DNA from: Toxotes chatareus | Lineage: Eukaryota; Chordata; Actinopteri; Toxotidae | NCBI GenBank assembly: GCA_016801885.1 | Contig: CM028897.1 | Location: 16,182,501 to 16,246,500 of the forward strand | Length of the DNA stretch: 64,000 nt | Direction of reading: 5' to 3' | Part shown: in pieces, positions 14,401-26,164 of the stretch | How positions within the stretch are numbered: the first letter of the stretch is position 1 | Layout of the letters: every line of letters begins with the position of its first letter | Notes under the pieces: model-generated | What the model was told of the DNA's origin: nothing | The model's input: the letters and a program-made list of their open reading frames with translations, nothing else | Databases searched by the model: none | Position numbers and translations under genes: made by a program

Positions 14401-15483
14401 ACCTGTCTATCATAGTCATCATTAACTTTTTCAGCAATTTGCCCATTTTTCCTGCTTCCAGCGCATCAGCTTCATGAGCTGACTGTACACTTGCTGCCTA
14501 ATATATCCCTCCCCTTGACAGGTGCCAGTGTAACGAGATAATCGATGTTATTCACATTACCTGTCAGTGGTTTTAATGTTGTGGCTGGTTGTTGTCTGTC
14601 ACAGTAAAGTTGTGGTGTAAAACAGTGCACATTCTCCTCTGCTCTCTGCTTGAACTGCAGGGATAATATATTCTTACTTGCAATGAGAGATTTTTGGCCC
14701 TAGCCTTGTTATTCTTCTCATTCTCCCCTCTCTCCCTTGTTCTTTCCTGCTCTCTTTCTCCATTATTTAAGGTCCATAAGAGCATCAGTTGGAGCCTGGA
14801 CGCAGCTGTGCAGCGACTCCTTGTTCAGAAGAGAAACACAGACAATCTCTTGCTGGGTAACAGACTCAGAATTTTAGCCGATAATTATTTTTGAAAGACT
14901 TCTGCCCTTGGCAGGCAGCAGATGCTAAAACATCAGCAATGCATGTGCTATGCTCATATCAAGTGCGTGTAACGGCTCATGTTTTCTCTTTTTGCCTTTG
15001 TGTTCTTGTTTCTCCCAGTATTGTGTACTCTATCAATCTCTCCTCACTTCATCCTCTCTGTAATTTTGTGTGCATTTGCAAACAGACTAGAGCATGTGTA
15101 AAACCGAGACACCTCCGTGGAAATGAGTAGGGTTTGGTTCAGATTTGAACAGCGTCTGGCAAACCTGATTACTGCAGCAGCTCTCCATATGCTGAATAAA
15201 CCTCAGGATAGACTAACGAGGCTCACCACCGTTTGGTTTACGTGTATTCTTCCATGGGCAAAGTGACTGTTTGTCAGTGTTTTATCCTTGGCAGAGGTAA
15301 CCAAACCCTGGGCATGCATTTCACACACTTTCATTATATTAAGTGGCTCACATCCCGCTGCACCACTTGGAGACAGATCATCCCTGCTGCTCCTGTGTCT
15401 CTGTCTGTCAGCTGGATAAGTGGCCTGTCAGGATTGCTGTGATGTATTGGCTCCCTCCCTCTGCCTTCCAATCGCTCTTTCTC

Positions 15484-15523
<40 letters not shown>

Positions 15524-18500
15524 TTTCTCTCTTCACTCCTTCTCTCACTCCGTCTCCTCTTTGGTTTTCTGTCTCTTAGTTGTTTTGGGGTTTGTTTTTT
15601 TACCACTCTTACGCTTTACATTCTACATTTCTTTTTCCATCCATTCATCTTTCCATCTCTCTTTCTGTGCTTTGTCTCTGCTCCCTTTCTTTTGCTGCGA
15701 CTAATTGAGTCCTCCCTCCCTCAGAGAGCTCTGATCTCGGTGTGCATGGCACAAGTGCAATTCACATGGCTGGCAGCTCTCAGTTTGGACCCCGCTGTGT
15801 TTTAGCAATCATTTTGGCCATGTCTCTCTCTTTATCTCCATCACTTCTTTGATCCCTCAGTCTTGTGGACCTTCCTCCAACCTTGTCTCTCACTGCCTCA
15901 CACACTCTCTCTCTACACTCTGCCCTGACATCTGTTAATTCTTGCCCTACCCTTTCAGTCCCATATCAATTCAAAAATTGCCCACAGTTCCTTTTATCTG
16001 TTATTCTGCATCTCCTCTGCTACCCGCTTTTAATATATTTTTCTATTTTAAACTTCCACTTCCCACTCACTCCCTTCTGTTCTGCTGTGTACCTGTTCCT
16101 CCTGTGGCGTTGCCCTCCATTTGTTTGCTTTCTCCTCTTCCTCCTGCTCTCCTGTGTGTTTAAGCGTTCCATCTTGTTCTAATTCCCTTTGACTTTCCAG
16201 CCACTTACCAGTTCTCCTTTTCTCCTCCTCTCTCTCACTTTCTCTTTCCAGTCAGCTTCCTGAAGTTGCTGCAGGTTCTACTTGATGTTGACCTGGCTTC
16301 AGCAGTGGTATGTGTGAGCACCAGTCCTGGCTTGGTCGGGCCCAGACCCCTGGATGTCCAAGATGGAGCTTTGTACCCGCTTGGCTCCAGAGGGGCCCAG
16401 TTCCTCTCAACTGCTCTCAGCGGACTTCTGTTGCAGGTTGTAATAGTTTGGGGGGATTTATATCTGTGTGTGTGTGCGTGTGTGACAGAGAGAGAGAGTG
16501 CAAGCCCTAAAAAGGAAACTATGAGGGAGATTTAGGGCAAAATAAATTACTGGAGACACAGTTTGACCATTAAGCTAATGGTCAGTACAGTCAATCTGTA
16601 AATACTGGTATATATAGCTCAGTTGTTTTTGCTGTTTGCTGTTGCTGTGTATGCTCTTAAACACAATATGGATTTTACATCAACATTGTTTGTGGGAGGC
16701 GGAAATAACAGAGAACACCTACAGTAACATCTGTGTTGTAATGAAGGGTGGAGGGCTACCAGATGTATCGTTTTTTTCAAGAAGTAATGGCTAAAAATGT
16801 AGCTGCTCTCGTGTTAAAGGACGATTCCAGCTGTGAACAACAACAATATCATTTTGAAAGGTGGCTTGAAGAGCAGGGGTACATAATGAAAAACTAGTGG
16901 GACGTGCACAGCCATTCTCTAATGCAGCCTTTTTATTCTTAATTCTATAAATCGGCAAATAACGACTTGGGATGCTCAAAGTGTTCATTGAAAGAGTCAA
17001 AAAACGATTATGTCAGATTTATCAGTGTCAATCTATTCTCAAACAGACGTACATAACCATGTGCTCACACAGGTATGGGCCTAACCCATTAAGACTTTAG
17101 CACCCAATAAAAAAACATTTTCAAACCTTAGCATTGTTTGAAAACAACCCCCTAAAACCTCAGGGCTTTGTGAAAAACCTGACAGAATTGTTAGCGTTCT
17201 CTAAAACCTTTATTTCCCAGCCTCTGGAACAGAAAGAAACATGAAATAAAAACCATTTGAGAGCTCAAGCCTTTGATTTTATTCTAAATTAATGGCTTTG
17301 CCCTAAAGTTCATCAACATTTTTTGAAGAATCAATAGACCAAAAAGAAAATTTAACTGAAAATCATCTAAAACACATTCATCCATCTCTAAAGAGAAAAG
17401 CATGTAAACGTCTCACCTGGTCTTAAAGGGAGAAACACGCATGTGTTGTGTCTGGTATGTGCGTCTGAGGATGTCCTCCCTGTCTTTCTTTACTTTCACT
17501 CCAACCTGTATCTCTTGCAGCAGAGATAACATAAAGGTAATCTTTTAAGTCTTTGCAGCTTGACATTGAACCTGCCTTTCACAAACAAGGTTGTGCAGAA
17601 AATGAGATTGCAATTGATTTAGCAGTTAGCATAATGGAATGGCACACCAGTGCAGAGCAATCACAGGTGTCTCCAAAATGTTATTACATGTAGCTGGGTG
17701 TATTGACTTTGGTTACTTATTGCAAAAGAGGCAGACGGGTGTCCCACCAGCATTCATTTTACATTAAATAGGTGCAGCACTACTTCTCCCGGGTGGGAGC
17801 CGGCACAGATTAAGAACCACCAATATGGTCCAAAACATCAGTGCACTCTTTATCAAAGAGATTATGAAGAATCTAATGTACTATCTAACGTCAGCTGTGC
17901 TCTGAACTACTACATATGTTGATACTTGCACAGCCCTTTGATTTTTTATTGTTGTTTCAAGCTGGTAATTTTTTTTATGATCAAAGCAGCTCTCCGCCAT
18001 CACAATACACAGAGGTACCGCATAAATACGAAGCACTAAAGCGGTCTATCACACAACCAAGTGTATTGGCTACTGCCTTCACTGCCAAGTCTGAACAGCC
18101 ACACAATAAAAGTCAATTCTATTTTTCTATTTAACTCAAGCTAAAACATTGTGAATCAATGAATCACGAAGGCTTTCAGGAGTTATGAGTGGCACCAAAA
18201 TGAGTGTGTAATACATTTCGACCGCATCCATAAAATGGAGGTGAGATACACACTGAATGTAGCTCACTTCCAGGACACATTGTCCACTAAATTGACATAA
18301 GCTCAAATTATTTTTAAAACCCTGACACACTCATGCATTAGCACATAATGACCAAACTGTGAGGTTTGTACTTGAAACGTGAAAAGGAAGTCGAAGCAGT
18401 GAGAGTGCAAGCCAATATCAAAGAGAAACCGCCACAGGCAGTTCCTCTAACAAGGATAAGCAGCGTGGAAACAGTTTAGATGAACAAGGAACTCTTAAAT

Positions 18501-20205
18501 CTGCAGATAGAGAGGTCGTGTGGATACACACGGGTCAAGAGTAGTTGTGGGAGGGTGCGTGTAAGCCTGTTACCCTGTTTGTTTCAGTGGCTAAACCTTC
18601 AAATGTAATGCTACAGGCACATGTTGATTTTGGTGTATGCTTCCAGTGCACCGATCATTTGATTATATTGGTGATCTATTGAGCAACGTTACACTTACCA
18701 AATGTAAAGCTCAATTATGAGAAGTAAACAGAAACATTAACATATATATTTGCTAAAGCGATATTAATGTACTTGAGTTTGGCAGTCTAAAAATAATCTG
18801 GATAAAACAAGTGAGCTGTGGGATAATTGGGTATCGTGCATGTTGTATTTCTTTTTTATCCGATGCCTGTGCTGCAGCTATGCCAGCCTCTGGTTCCACA
18901 CCAGTGGCATTTCCTCTCTGTATAAAAGACTCAGCTCTGGTTCAGTGCTCTGTAGTCTGCCGTTCAGCGCCTGATGAGTAACAGTTCCCAGCTCCTCTCC
19001 TCTCTCCTCTGTTTTGCGCACTTTGCTCCTTAATGCTCTGGTTTGGTGGCAGGAAGAAACGAAATGCTGCAGCTCCAGAGCTCCTCTCCTCTTCTCTCCT
19101 GTCCTCTCCTCTCCTCTTCTCTCCTGTCCTCTCCTCTCCTCTCCTCTCCTCTCCTCTCTTCTTAGCTTGTTCTCTCCCATCTTTGCTGCCCTTACGCTTT
19201 CTTGACTCATCTCTCCTCTTTTTCTTTCTCTCCCTTTCTCCTCACTGTTCATTTAAACCTGTCCTTTCATCTTGCTGTCCGCTTCTGTCCTTTCTCTTAC
19301 CTCCAGCCTCTTCATCTCCCTCGCTTGCTCATCCCCACCCACTCATAAATTTGACTCCTTTCTTCTCTCCTCCTCTCTGCTTCAGGATTAGGGTGCAACT
19401 CTCCACTGTCGTCTGTATATCCACCTGGCCTACTTCAGTATTTTTGGACACTACATAGGGCTCACTGCCAGCACCCCCACTGTGGGAGAGACATGCATTA
19501 TCAAAACCTCACTCAGTTGCTCTCTCCAGTCTTCCCTTGTTCTCCGTTTTGTTTCTGGCTGCATCTCTGTCCGTTGGCGAGCATGTGTCTGTGGGATACT
19601 GAGTGTGTGTGTGTCTGTGCATCTGTTGCTGTGTTTGTGTTCATATCTGTCTAGTCAGAGTAAGCGCATCACATTTCTGTGGCTCTCATGACTTGCAGCG
19701 ATATGACATTTATGATATTTTAGAGATGGAAGATGTCTAAAAAGATGCTCTTCATTTTTATGCGTATGCTCGTCTTCCCTCTCATGTTTCGCTCTGCCCT
19801 GTCTCTTTCTCTTTAGAAGCACGAGCTGTTGCTGAGAGCCTCAGTCAACTGTCTGAGCTCCTTGTTGGGCTTCCTCCAGAGGAAGAGTCAAGTTACAGGT
19901 ACCAGACAGAGGTAGACAGTTTGGGAATGAGTTAGTGTGCACGTGTACATGAGGTGAAAAAAAAACAAGGTGTGATAATAAAATGATATTTTAGGGTATT
20001 TCTGCTGTGTCTGTTCATTTGTATGCCTGTGTAGCATTCATGGTTTTTTTTATACATGCTTTGCGTCTTGATGTTGTGTCTTATGGCTAAGTTTTCAGTC
20101 GTTAACCACTTTATGTAATTGCACCAGGGGGAATAGAGCAAAATTAAACCGCATTGATCTGAATTAGGCATCCTGAGTTGTCATTTTTCTCCCCCTGGCT
20201 TTGTT

Positions 20206-20261
<56 letters not shown>

Positions 20262-23200
20262 GTATGTGTGCGCCTTTGTGTGTCTGTGTGCTAGCGAAAT
20301 ATGTGGTGTGTCAGCTATGGAGTCGATTCCTCCTCTGCTGCCTGCTCAGCTCAGGGGAGAGCTGCCTTCTGCACCCTGCCATTCTCAGACTCATCTCACT
20401 TGTGAGAGGTTTAACACACATACACACACACACACACACTCAAAATGCCACTCAAACCAAGTATAATTTCTTGGGCATGTTTCTGAGAACTAATAAATAT
20501 TTATATTATATTATATTAAAAGTATTGAAAGTTATGAGAGTGAATACAGTACAGTAAATTAAAGAAACCTTATTATCATATTTTGTGTTGTGAGCTGTGG
20601 CTGTAAACACTTTTTTTCATTTATTATTCAGTGAACACAAGGGAGGAACTCCTGGTCAGCTGTAACCCACTGAGACACACGTTGCACAATACTGATGGGA
20701 TTTTATACAAAACTGTAGCAGATTTAATTGATTTCTACTTTAAGCTACTTTAATAAATTAAATTTACTTCGATAGCATAACATGTTTATTATCGCCTCGA
20801 TTCTTTATGCATTCCTCTGTTTATTTCTTTTTTTTTATTCTTTGTCTTTTTGCCATCCTCACGTCCTCAGTCTAATTCTCCTGTGTTTTTTAGTGACTGC
20901 ATCTGTGCATGATTGTGCATTTTTATGTGTACATCTGTGTGTTTGTGTCCTCTGCAGCTCCTGCAGCACAGCAGCACGGCAGTGCTGTGGGAGCCTGACC
21001 TGCTCCAGGTGATAGAGGCGGTGGAGAGGAAGGGGGTGAAGGAGCTCAGTCAGGAAGCAGCACAGGCCCTCAGGCTCCTCCTCACACAGGTAGACCTGTG
21101 CACACGGATACACACACATGCACGCTTAGACACACACACACACACCAATAAAGTAATGAAAACATTGCGTGGATTCTCACAGCAATAGGCTTTTTACACG
21201 CTGGCACCTGTGAAAATAAATATTCATTGAATGAATGAATTACAAAAGGAATCAAGTTCAGACAAAGTTGGATATCAGTCGGGTTCACACTGTGTTTATA
21301 TTACTTTGAAATTTTTATTCATTTGCTGTGGAGAACATCACGGGCAGCAAAACACAGAGACATGAGGGGAAATGTTGATGGGAAAGACCAGGTTTGTTTA
21401 TGCAAATAAAACAGAAGCATTTTGCAGAGCAGCTGCAGCATAATGCCAATTTACAACAGTAGCCTGACTGTTGGACTTTATTACACTTCACATGCTGGTG
21501 CCAGGTGAAAGGCTGATTGAGAGCTTTCATTTAATGTTGAAGTGATCAAAGGTAAAGTGTAAGGTCAGAGGTCGTTGAGGATGTCGTCTTGGTACTTGTG
21601 GTCTGTGGTCTGAAGTCTGAAATACAGGCTGTGGTCTGAAGCTGATGTCTCCATAAACATATACAGACTAACTTGCTTCTTAAGCAGCTGCCTGTAACAG
21701 ATCTCACACAAACAGCCTTGTGTTCGCCCCACTCTGCACCTTGCTTCCTGTCTTGTAATTGTTTTGTTAATGATCAGGCACCTCAGTCGACACAAAGGAA
21801 AGACTTACTGCTATCTAGTAGCACTTGTCATTGACATTAATTCAGTAACCTCAGCTGTTAGTGGTAAATACGCTTCAGGCTTTTCTTGCTGATGTTGGAT
21901 GTAAACCCCACCAGTCAACAGTGTTGTTGGTCTGAAGGCCGAACGATGAATTACAACAGTTTATTTACATTAGTCTACACTGTTCTGTGCTTGCTCTGCG
22001 TATCCATCAAAGATGGGAATTGTTAGCCAGTAGTTACACTGAAATTTCTCTCCAACACTGGGAACAGAACAACAGGTTCAGCAAAATACCAACATGTGGT
22101 TGTGACACTTGGGCTTTTGTTTCCACCACCATGCACATAGAATCCTCGAGGTTAGCATTTTACCGTGGTGTATTCAGAAATTCAGTAGCACAAACACAAA
22201 ATGGCATAAAATGCCCGTGGCTGTGCAGTTTATTGTGTATATAATACTTTTTCCCCACCTGTAACATTGCAATATTGTTAATGTAGAAACACTGAGTTTA
22301 GAAATGTACAGCCTCCTACCAAAAGTTCATAAGCCTCTTATACAGTTCATCTCATTCACCAAATAACACAGATTAGCCCCAGAAATAATGTGGTATTGTA
22401 TGAACAGGCACTTTATTAGGAACACCCCTTTACTTTCAAAACAGCCTGAATTCTTCAAGGCATTGATTCCAAAGTATCTTGGAAAATTTCTGTCACAAAT
22501 CACATCATATCTGCAGATTTGTCAGCTGCATATTCAAGCTATCAGCCTCCTGTTCTGCCACATCCCAAAGGGGATGTACTGGTTTCAGGTCTGGTGATTG
22601 CTTTTGTAGCCCGTCCACCTCAACGTTGGACATGCTGTTCCCTCTGAGATGCTCCTCTGCTCAGCACAGATGTCAAGAAGTCATCTGCGTTACTGCAGCC
22701 TTTCACCTCCGACCAGTCTGACCCTCCTCCTCTGACCTGAAGCTCCTGACCTCTGCACTGCTGCCACATGATTGGCTGATTGGACAGTTGCACAGAGACC
22801 ATTTGGGTTTGGGTTATCAAACACAGAAGGAACAGCAGCCGCATCTGTTTGCATAGCTCAAATTCGGCATCGTATCCATATATGATCAGAAACACGTTTA
22901 GTATTCTGAGCGTAGCTGAGAATCAGAGGAGCGACTGAATGATGGCTGCAGATCCCAGTGCAGTGTGTACCAGGGAATCATGAACTGTGTGTGTGTCTCG
23001 TGTTCTTGTGTTTGTGGGGACATTGAGGCAGTTTAGGGGAAGGCAGGGTACAGTGTGACAGACACACGTCTCTTAACAGACTCACAACAGTATGATTTTT
23101 CTGTCATCTGTCATCGCTCACACACACACACACACACACACCACTTGTACACATTAAACCTTCTTAGGTTTTGTTGACCTGTGTTTGTACTGAAGTGTAA

Positions 23201-26164
23201 TCTCAGTTCATGCATAAGCTGTCTGTGCACGTTTGTCTAAGATCTGGTATCATACCATTATCTTACTTCCTCTCCATGAGTCATGACAACTGAGTCAACT
23301 GAGTGTGTGTGCGCGCGTGTGTGTGTGTGTACAAATGCTGTGAGCACACATGCATTATTTGCTTCTGCAGCTTTAGCCCCTGGCTGTTTCCGCCTCTTAA
23401 TACATTTGCATGTTTGTCTTCCTGTCTCTTACTCTGTGTGTATGTCTGTGTGTGTGTGATGCAGTGGCCAGTGTTTAGAGTAAGCAGCGGTGAAGCCGCC
23501 TCAGCTTGTGCTGCATACTGAGCTTCTCAGATCAGAGCTGATCGTAGGGGAGAGCCTCTTGTTAGAATTTCTAAAGCCTGCAGACTTCTAATAATTTTCC
23601 ACAGTCTGGAGGGAATCTGTCATCCATCACTCTTTCTATCCCTTTCATTCTCGCTTACACAAGCCCGGCCTTTCACTTTCTGCCGTTTTCTGTCTCTCCC
23701 TCTATTCTTGTGCTTCCTCTCTCCTTTTCTTTTTGCACTCCAAATTGTTTTCACCCCAGTAACTCCACCTCCTTCACCTCTGTTTCCCCCTTTTGCTCTT
23801 TTCAATTACTAAACAGCGTTGGAGCCATTTCTTTATTCTGCCCTTTGCTTCACCCGTCTGTTCCTCAAAATACCATCCTCTAGAGTCACTTGATGGGAAC
23901 TGTTGCCAAATAAAAACAGCTTTAACTTTGAGTGCAACACTCACTTGTGCATGAAGATCCTTGAACGCTGCTTCTCTCTCGGGAAACTTGTTAAAGTTTC
24001 AATTTTTTTTTTTTTGTTTGTTTCTGCCAACCAAATATACTGAAGTTGTAGTCGTCAGTTATTATCTTGCCTTGTTGGTGTCAAATCAAAAATGAATCTT
24101 GCCAGAGAAGTAAGCACAGACAGTGTGGGAGTCCAGCTGAGTACTTTGGCTGATCTTCACAAACCTGAAGTATTGAAAAAGACATTTTCCTTTGTGCTTG
24201 AAGCTGCTCTAACACCATCTATTCTTATCTCGCAGCCTTCAGCTTAGTGACTGTGAAGAAGGTGATGATAAACTGGTGTTGTGACAGTAATTGCACTGGT
24301 GCAGCTCATGGTAGTATTGCATTAACTGCTGTGTTGTTGTAAGGCGTTTCGCCGTGATTCTTAACTGATGCACATGACCTTCGTGTAGTTTCGGAACCTT
24401 ATTTTGTTCATTCCTGCTCTTTTTATGTTCGACACCAGCTGGAACATCCGGCTGACATTCACAGCTCTTCGTTCTGGATGTGGAGATCAAAGCGAGCGGT
24501 GTGGTTAAGTGACTGCGGATCCGCTCACGTACTTTTAAGTGACCTTTGGTTCGTCTTTGAACCTGTGGCTCATGCAGGGGAGCAGATGAGTGGCAGCTCT
24601 GTGCCGGCACTTGGCGGTTCTTCATGAACAAACTGGAACAGTGATCCCTGTATTCAGAATCTGCTTCCCTGTTGAGGCTGCGTGGAGCTGCTGTAGATGC
24701 CCTTCGACCTTTTACCTTTTGAAGAGTTAAATTCTCTACAGGATTTTCATTTTCTTTACACTGCTTACAACAAGTGTTCACCCTTCCTTATTGCCTAAAG
24801 TATACAGTTAAATCTACAGAATAGCTTTATTTGCTGCTCCACAGCCTTTGTACACTTTTTATCTCCTGTATGTGCCTTTGACAGCTGAAATAAATAGTTT
24901 CATTTTTGTGGTAGAAGCGGTTCCTGTCTTGCTTACTTATTTAGCACTCTGCAAATCCCCTGTGTGTGTGTGTGTGTGTCCCTCTGCTCTTGAATGCTCT
25001 AATTCTACAAACAAAAATTTCTCTGTTGAAGTCAAAAATGTATTTTCTATCGTTTTTAAGAAAATTTTTATCACCGACTTTAAGCCTTAAGCCTCTTTTG
25101 ATTTTATTTTTCCAGTTTCTGGTTTTGTCCTCTCATCCCCCTCTTTACAGCCTGTTAACCTTTAGTCCCAGTATTGTCATCTCTCGCTCTCTCTCTCTCT
25201 TGCTGCTCCTCTCTCTGGTCTGTTTCTCTTCTCCCTTCTAACTCAACAAAATAAAAAAAATCTCACTTCTTTTGTTCATTCAGATCCAGAGCAGAGTGTT
25301 GCAGCCGCCACTCACAGAGGAGAACAAGCAGAGAGTGAGCGATGTGATGGAGGCCCTCGGCCCGCAGACGCCAACCGAGAGCTGCGGCCCCAGCGTGTCC
25401 AGCAACGTCCTGTATCCCTCACCTGAAGTCAGACACACTCATAAACACCTCTCAACTATATGAAACAAACACATGCTGACACACCGCACTATGCAGGCAC
25501 ATGCACTCTCACCTATACATGAGCCACAGCTCACGCTCTGCAAGAAACCTCAAACATGCCTCTGTAAGTCTGAGGGCTGTTGTGAAAGCAGCAACACATA
25601 CACACTCTCAGCACAGCACACTGAGGACGCTAACCATACTGTACTTCACTGTCAGCAGAGCGTCGTCATTGATTTTCTCTAGAAATTTATTGAATGTCTG
25701 TGTTGTGCTTTTCACTTAACCTCTTTCAAAGTGTGTTGTACAACAGAATTGTTACTGTATTTCAGCCAGAGCTCAAAGGCTCTTTACATCTGTCTTGCTG
25801 ATTGACTCACTCTCTCTCTCTCTTTCACACACACACACACACACACACACTTTCTGCCTTTCATCCAGCCACACACTCATATTCTTTGTGGAACACTGTG
25901 ACGGTAGTTCACTACAAAACATGCTCATAAAAATATTTTACACTTATATGTTCAGCAAACACAGTGTTTGAATACACTGAAGTGAAACCTAATAATATTT
26001 TTTGAACATTGTTTGCTTTCAGAAATGTTTTTTTTCTCACTCACTCACACACACACACACACACCATCTCTCCCACCTTGTTTCACTGCTCCTTAACTCT
26101 TGTCTGCAGGCATGTTGGAGACGTGTCCATCTGTTTGTCTGACTTCACTCTGAGAACAGGCTGA
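617..26164 (+). CDS. mei1: mei1, meiotic double-strand break formation protein 1 (3' part, 15 exons)
   Basis: Exons seen: 617-714, 3750-3930, 5427-5577, 6379-6540, 6784-6915, 7091-7280, 11124-11237 (or from 11121), 13749-13927, 14772-14856, 16252-16436, 19817-19898, 20295-20401, 20958-21089, 25284-25411, 26110-26164. All introns are GT-AG and every phase joins, giving about 659 residues and a stop; the N-terminal half lies upstream of the window. The protein is leucine-rich and helical (for example LLTLIETYPAVILTLL), fitting the armadillo-like fold described for MEI1, with a serine run in the exon at 13749. MEI1 is a meiosis-specific vertebrate protein needed for programmed DNA breaks, working with REC114/MEI4-type partners. 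The identification rests mainly on the order mei1-ccdc134-srebf2, all in one direction as in human 22q13, plus the overall protein character. The end is uncertain: without the last splice the frame would stop at 25461-25463. Confidence 0.8.
715..3749. other. mei1 intron, strongly pyrimidine-rich
   Basis: No coding exon recognised. A stretch of roughly 1 kb, about 2200-3250, is very rich in C and T on the + strand and creates long meaningless Ser/Leu/Phe reading frames. A run of A follows at 3263-3279. Confidence 0.6.
4731..4759. repeat. poly-A run of 29
   Basis: Uninterrupted A run in a mei1 intron. The sequence before it was not recognised as a SINE or a processed gene copy, so it is listed only as a simple repeat. 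Confidence 0.9.
5109..5140. repeat. (GT)16 microsatellite
   Basis: Perfect dinucleotide repeat in a mei1 intron. Confidence 0.9.
5382..5423. repeat. (TG)n(TC)n compound microsatellite forming a splice tract
   Basis: A TG tract passes into a TC tract that ends immediately before the TAAG acceptor (AG at 5425-5426) of the mei1 exon starting at 5427, so the repeat itself serves as the polypyrimidine tract. Confidence 0.85.
7281..11120. other. large mei1 intron (3.8 kb)
   Basis: No exon is needed, since the flanking exons at 7091-7280 and 11124-11237 join in phase, and none was recognised. It contains a (CAG)9 repeat, short CA repeats near 8520-8570, a T run at 9831-9841 and a CT-rich part from about 10560 to the acceptor. 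Confidence 0.6.
8689..8715. repeat. (CAG)9 trinucleotide repeat
   Basis: Nine perfect CAG units inside a mei1 intron, not in a reading frame of any recognised exon. Confidence 0.9.
11238..13748. other. mei1 intron (2.5 kb)
   Basis: Flanking exons are phase-compatible, and no further exon or RNA gene was seen. It has short TG and CA runs near 12010 and 13480-13685. Confidence 0.55.
14045..14587 (-). mobile_element. Tc1-like transposon remnant with broken transposase
   Basis: Inverted ends share CAGCCACAACAT at about 14052 and its complement ATGTTGTGGCTG at about 14575. On the minus strand, fragments typical of fish Tc1-like transposases are readable, including EQWKKVAWSDES at 14250-14290 and GPGVHVDVTL further on. 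They lie in different frames and the catalytic C-terminal part is missing. About 540 bases remain of an element normally well over 1 kb. It lies in the mei1 intron between the exons at 13749 and 14772 and is a dead, internally deleted copy. Confidence 0.8.
14857..16251. other. mei1 intron, CT-rich
   Basis: Nothing coding recognised. From about 15440 to the acceptor at 16251 the + strand is markedly pyrimidine-rich, including a (CTTT)n tract. Confidence 0.55.
15485..15525. repeat. (CTTT)n microsatellite
   Basis: About ten tandem CTTT units within a longer pyrimidine-rich stretch of a mei1 intron. Confidence 0.9.
16437..19816. other. mei1 intron (3.4 kb)
   Basis: No exon recognised and none required by phase. 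The middle (about 16600-18900) is ordinary AT-rich sequence. The last kilobase holds the CCTCT pentamer array and pyrimidine-rich DNA. Confidence 0.55.
19078..19160. repeat. (CTCTC/CCTCT)n pentanucleotide array
   Basis: Tandem pentamers of CTCCT type with interspersed TTCTCTCCTGT variants that themselves recur, about 83 bases, in a mei1 intron. Confidence 0.85.
20211..20249. repeat. (TG)n microsatellite
   Basis: About 19 TG units, continuing imperfectly to about 20290, immediately upstream of the mei1 acceptor at 20293-20294. There is no strong polypyrimidine tract there besides this repeat. Confidence 0.9.
22406..22790. mobile_element. decayed Tc1-like element of the ACTTTATTAGGWACACC type
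   Basis: The left end carries GGCACTTTATTAGGAACACC, the terminal repeat of a very common fish Tc1-like family. Internal landmarks of that family follow in order: CTGCAGATTTGTC, CACATCCCAAAGG, GAGATGCTCYTCTGC, GACCAGTCTG and CCACATGATTGGCTGATT. The right terminal repeat is not recognisable and most of the transposase is deleted. Confidence 0.7.
23118..23141. repeat. (CA)12 microsatellite
   Basis: Perfect CA repeat in a mei1 intron. Confidence 0.9.
25826..25850. repeat. (CA)n microsatellite
   Basis: CA repeat preceded by a short TC run, between the last two proposed mei1 exons. A second (CA)n lies at 26045-26064. Confidence 0.9.

Larger units (their letters stand above)
21090..25283. other. 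large mei1 intron (4.2 kb)
   Basis: Contains a Tc1-like remnant (22406-22790), CA/TG repeats near 23118 and 23303, a CT-rich stretch near 23630-23760, and a 180-codon open frame on the minus strand at 24239-24781 that I could not assign. No mei1 exon is required by phase. Confidence 0.55.
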
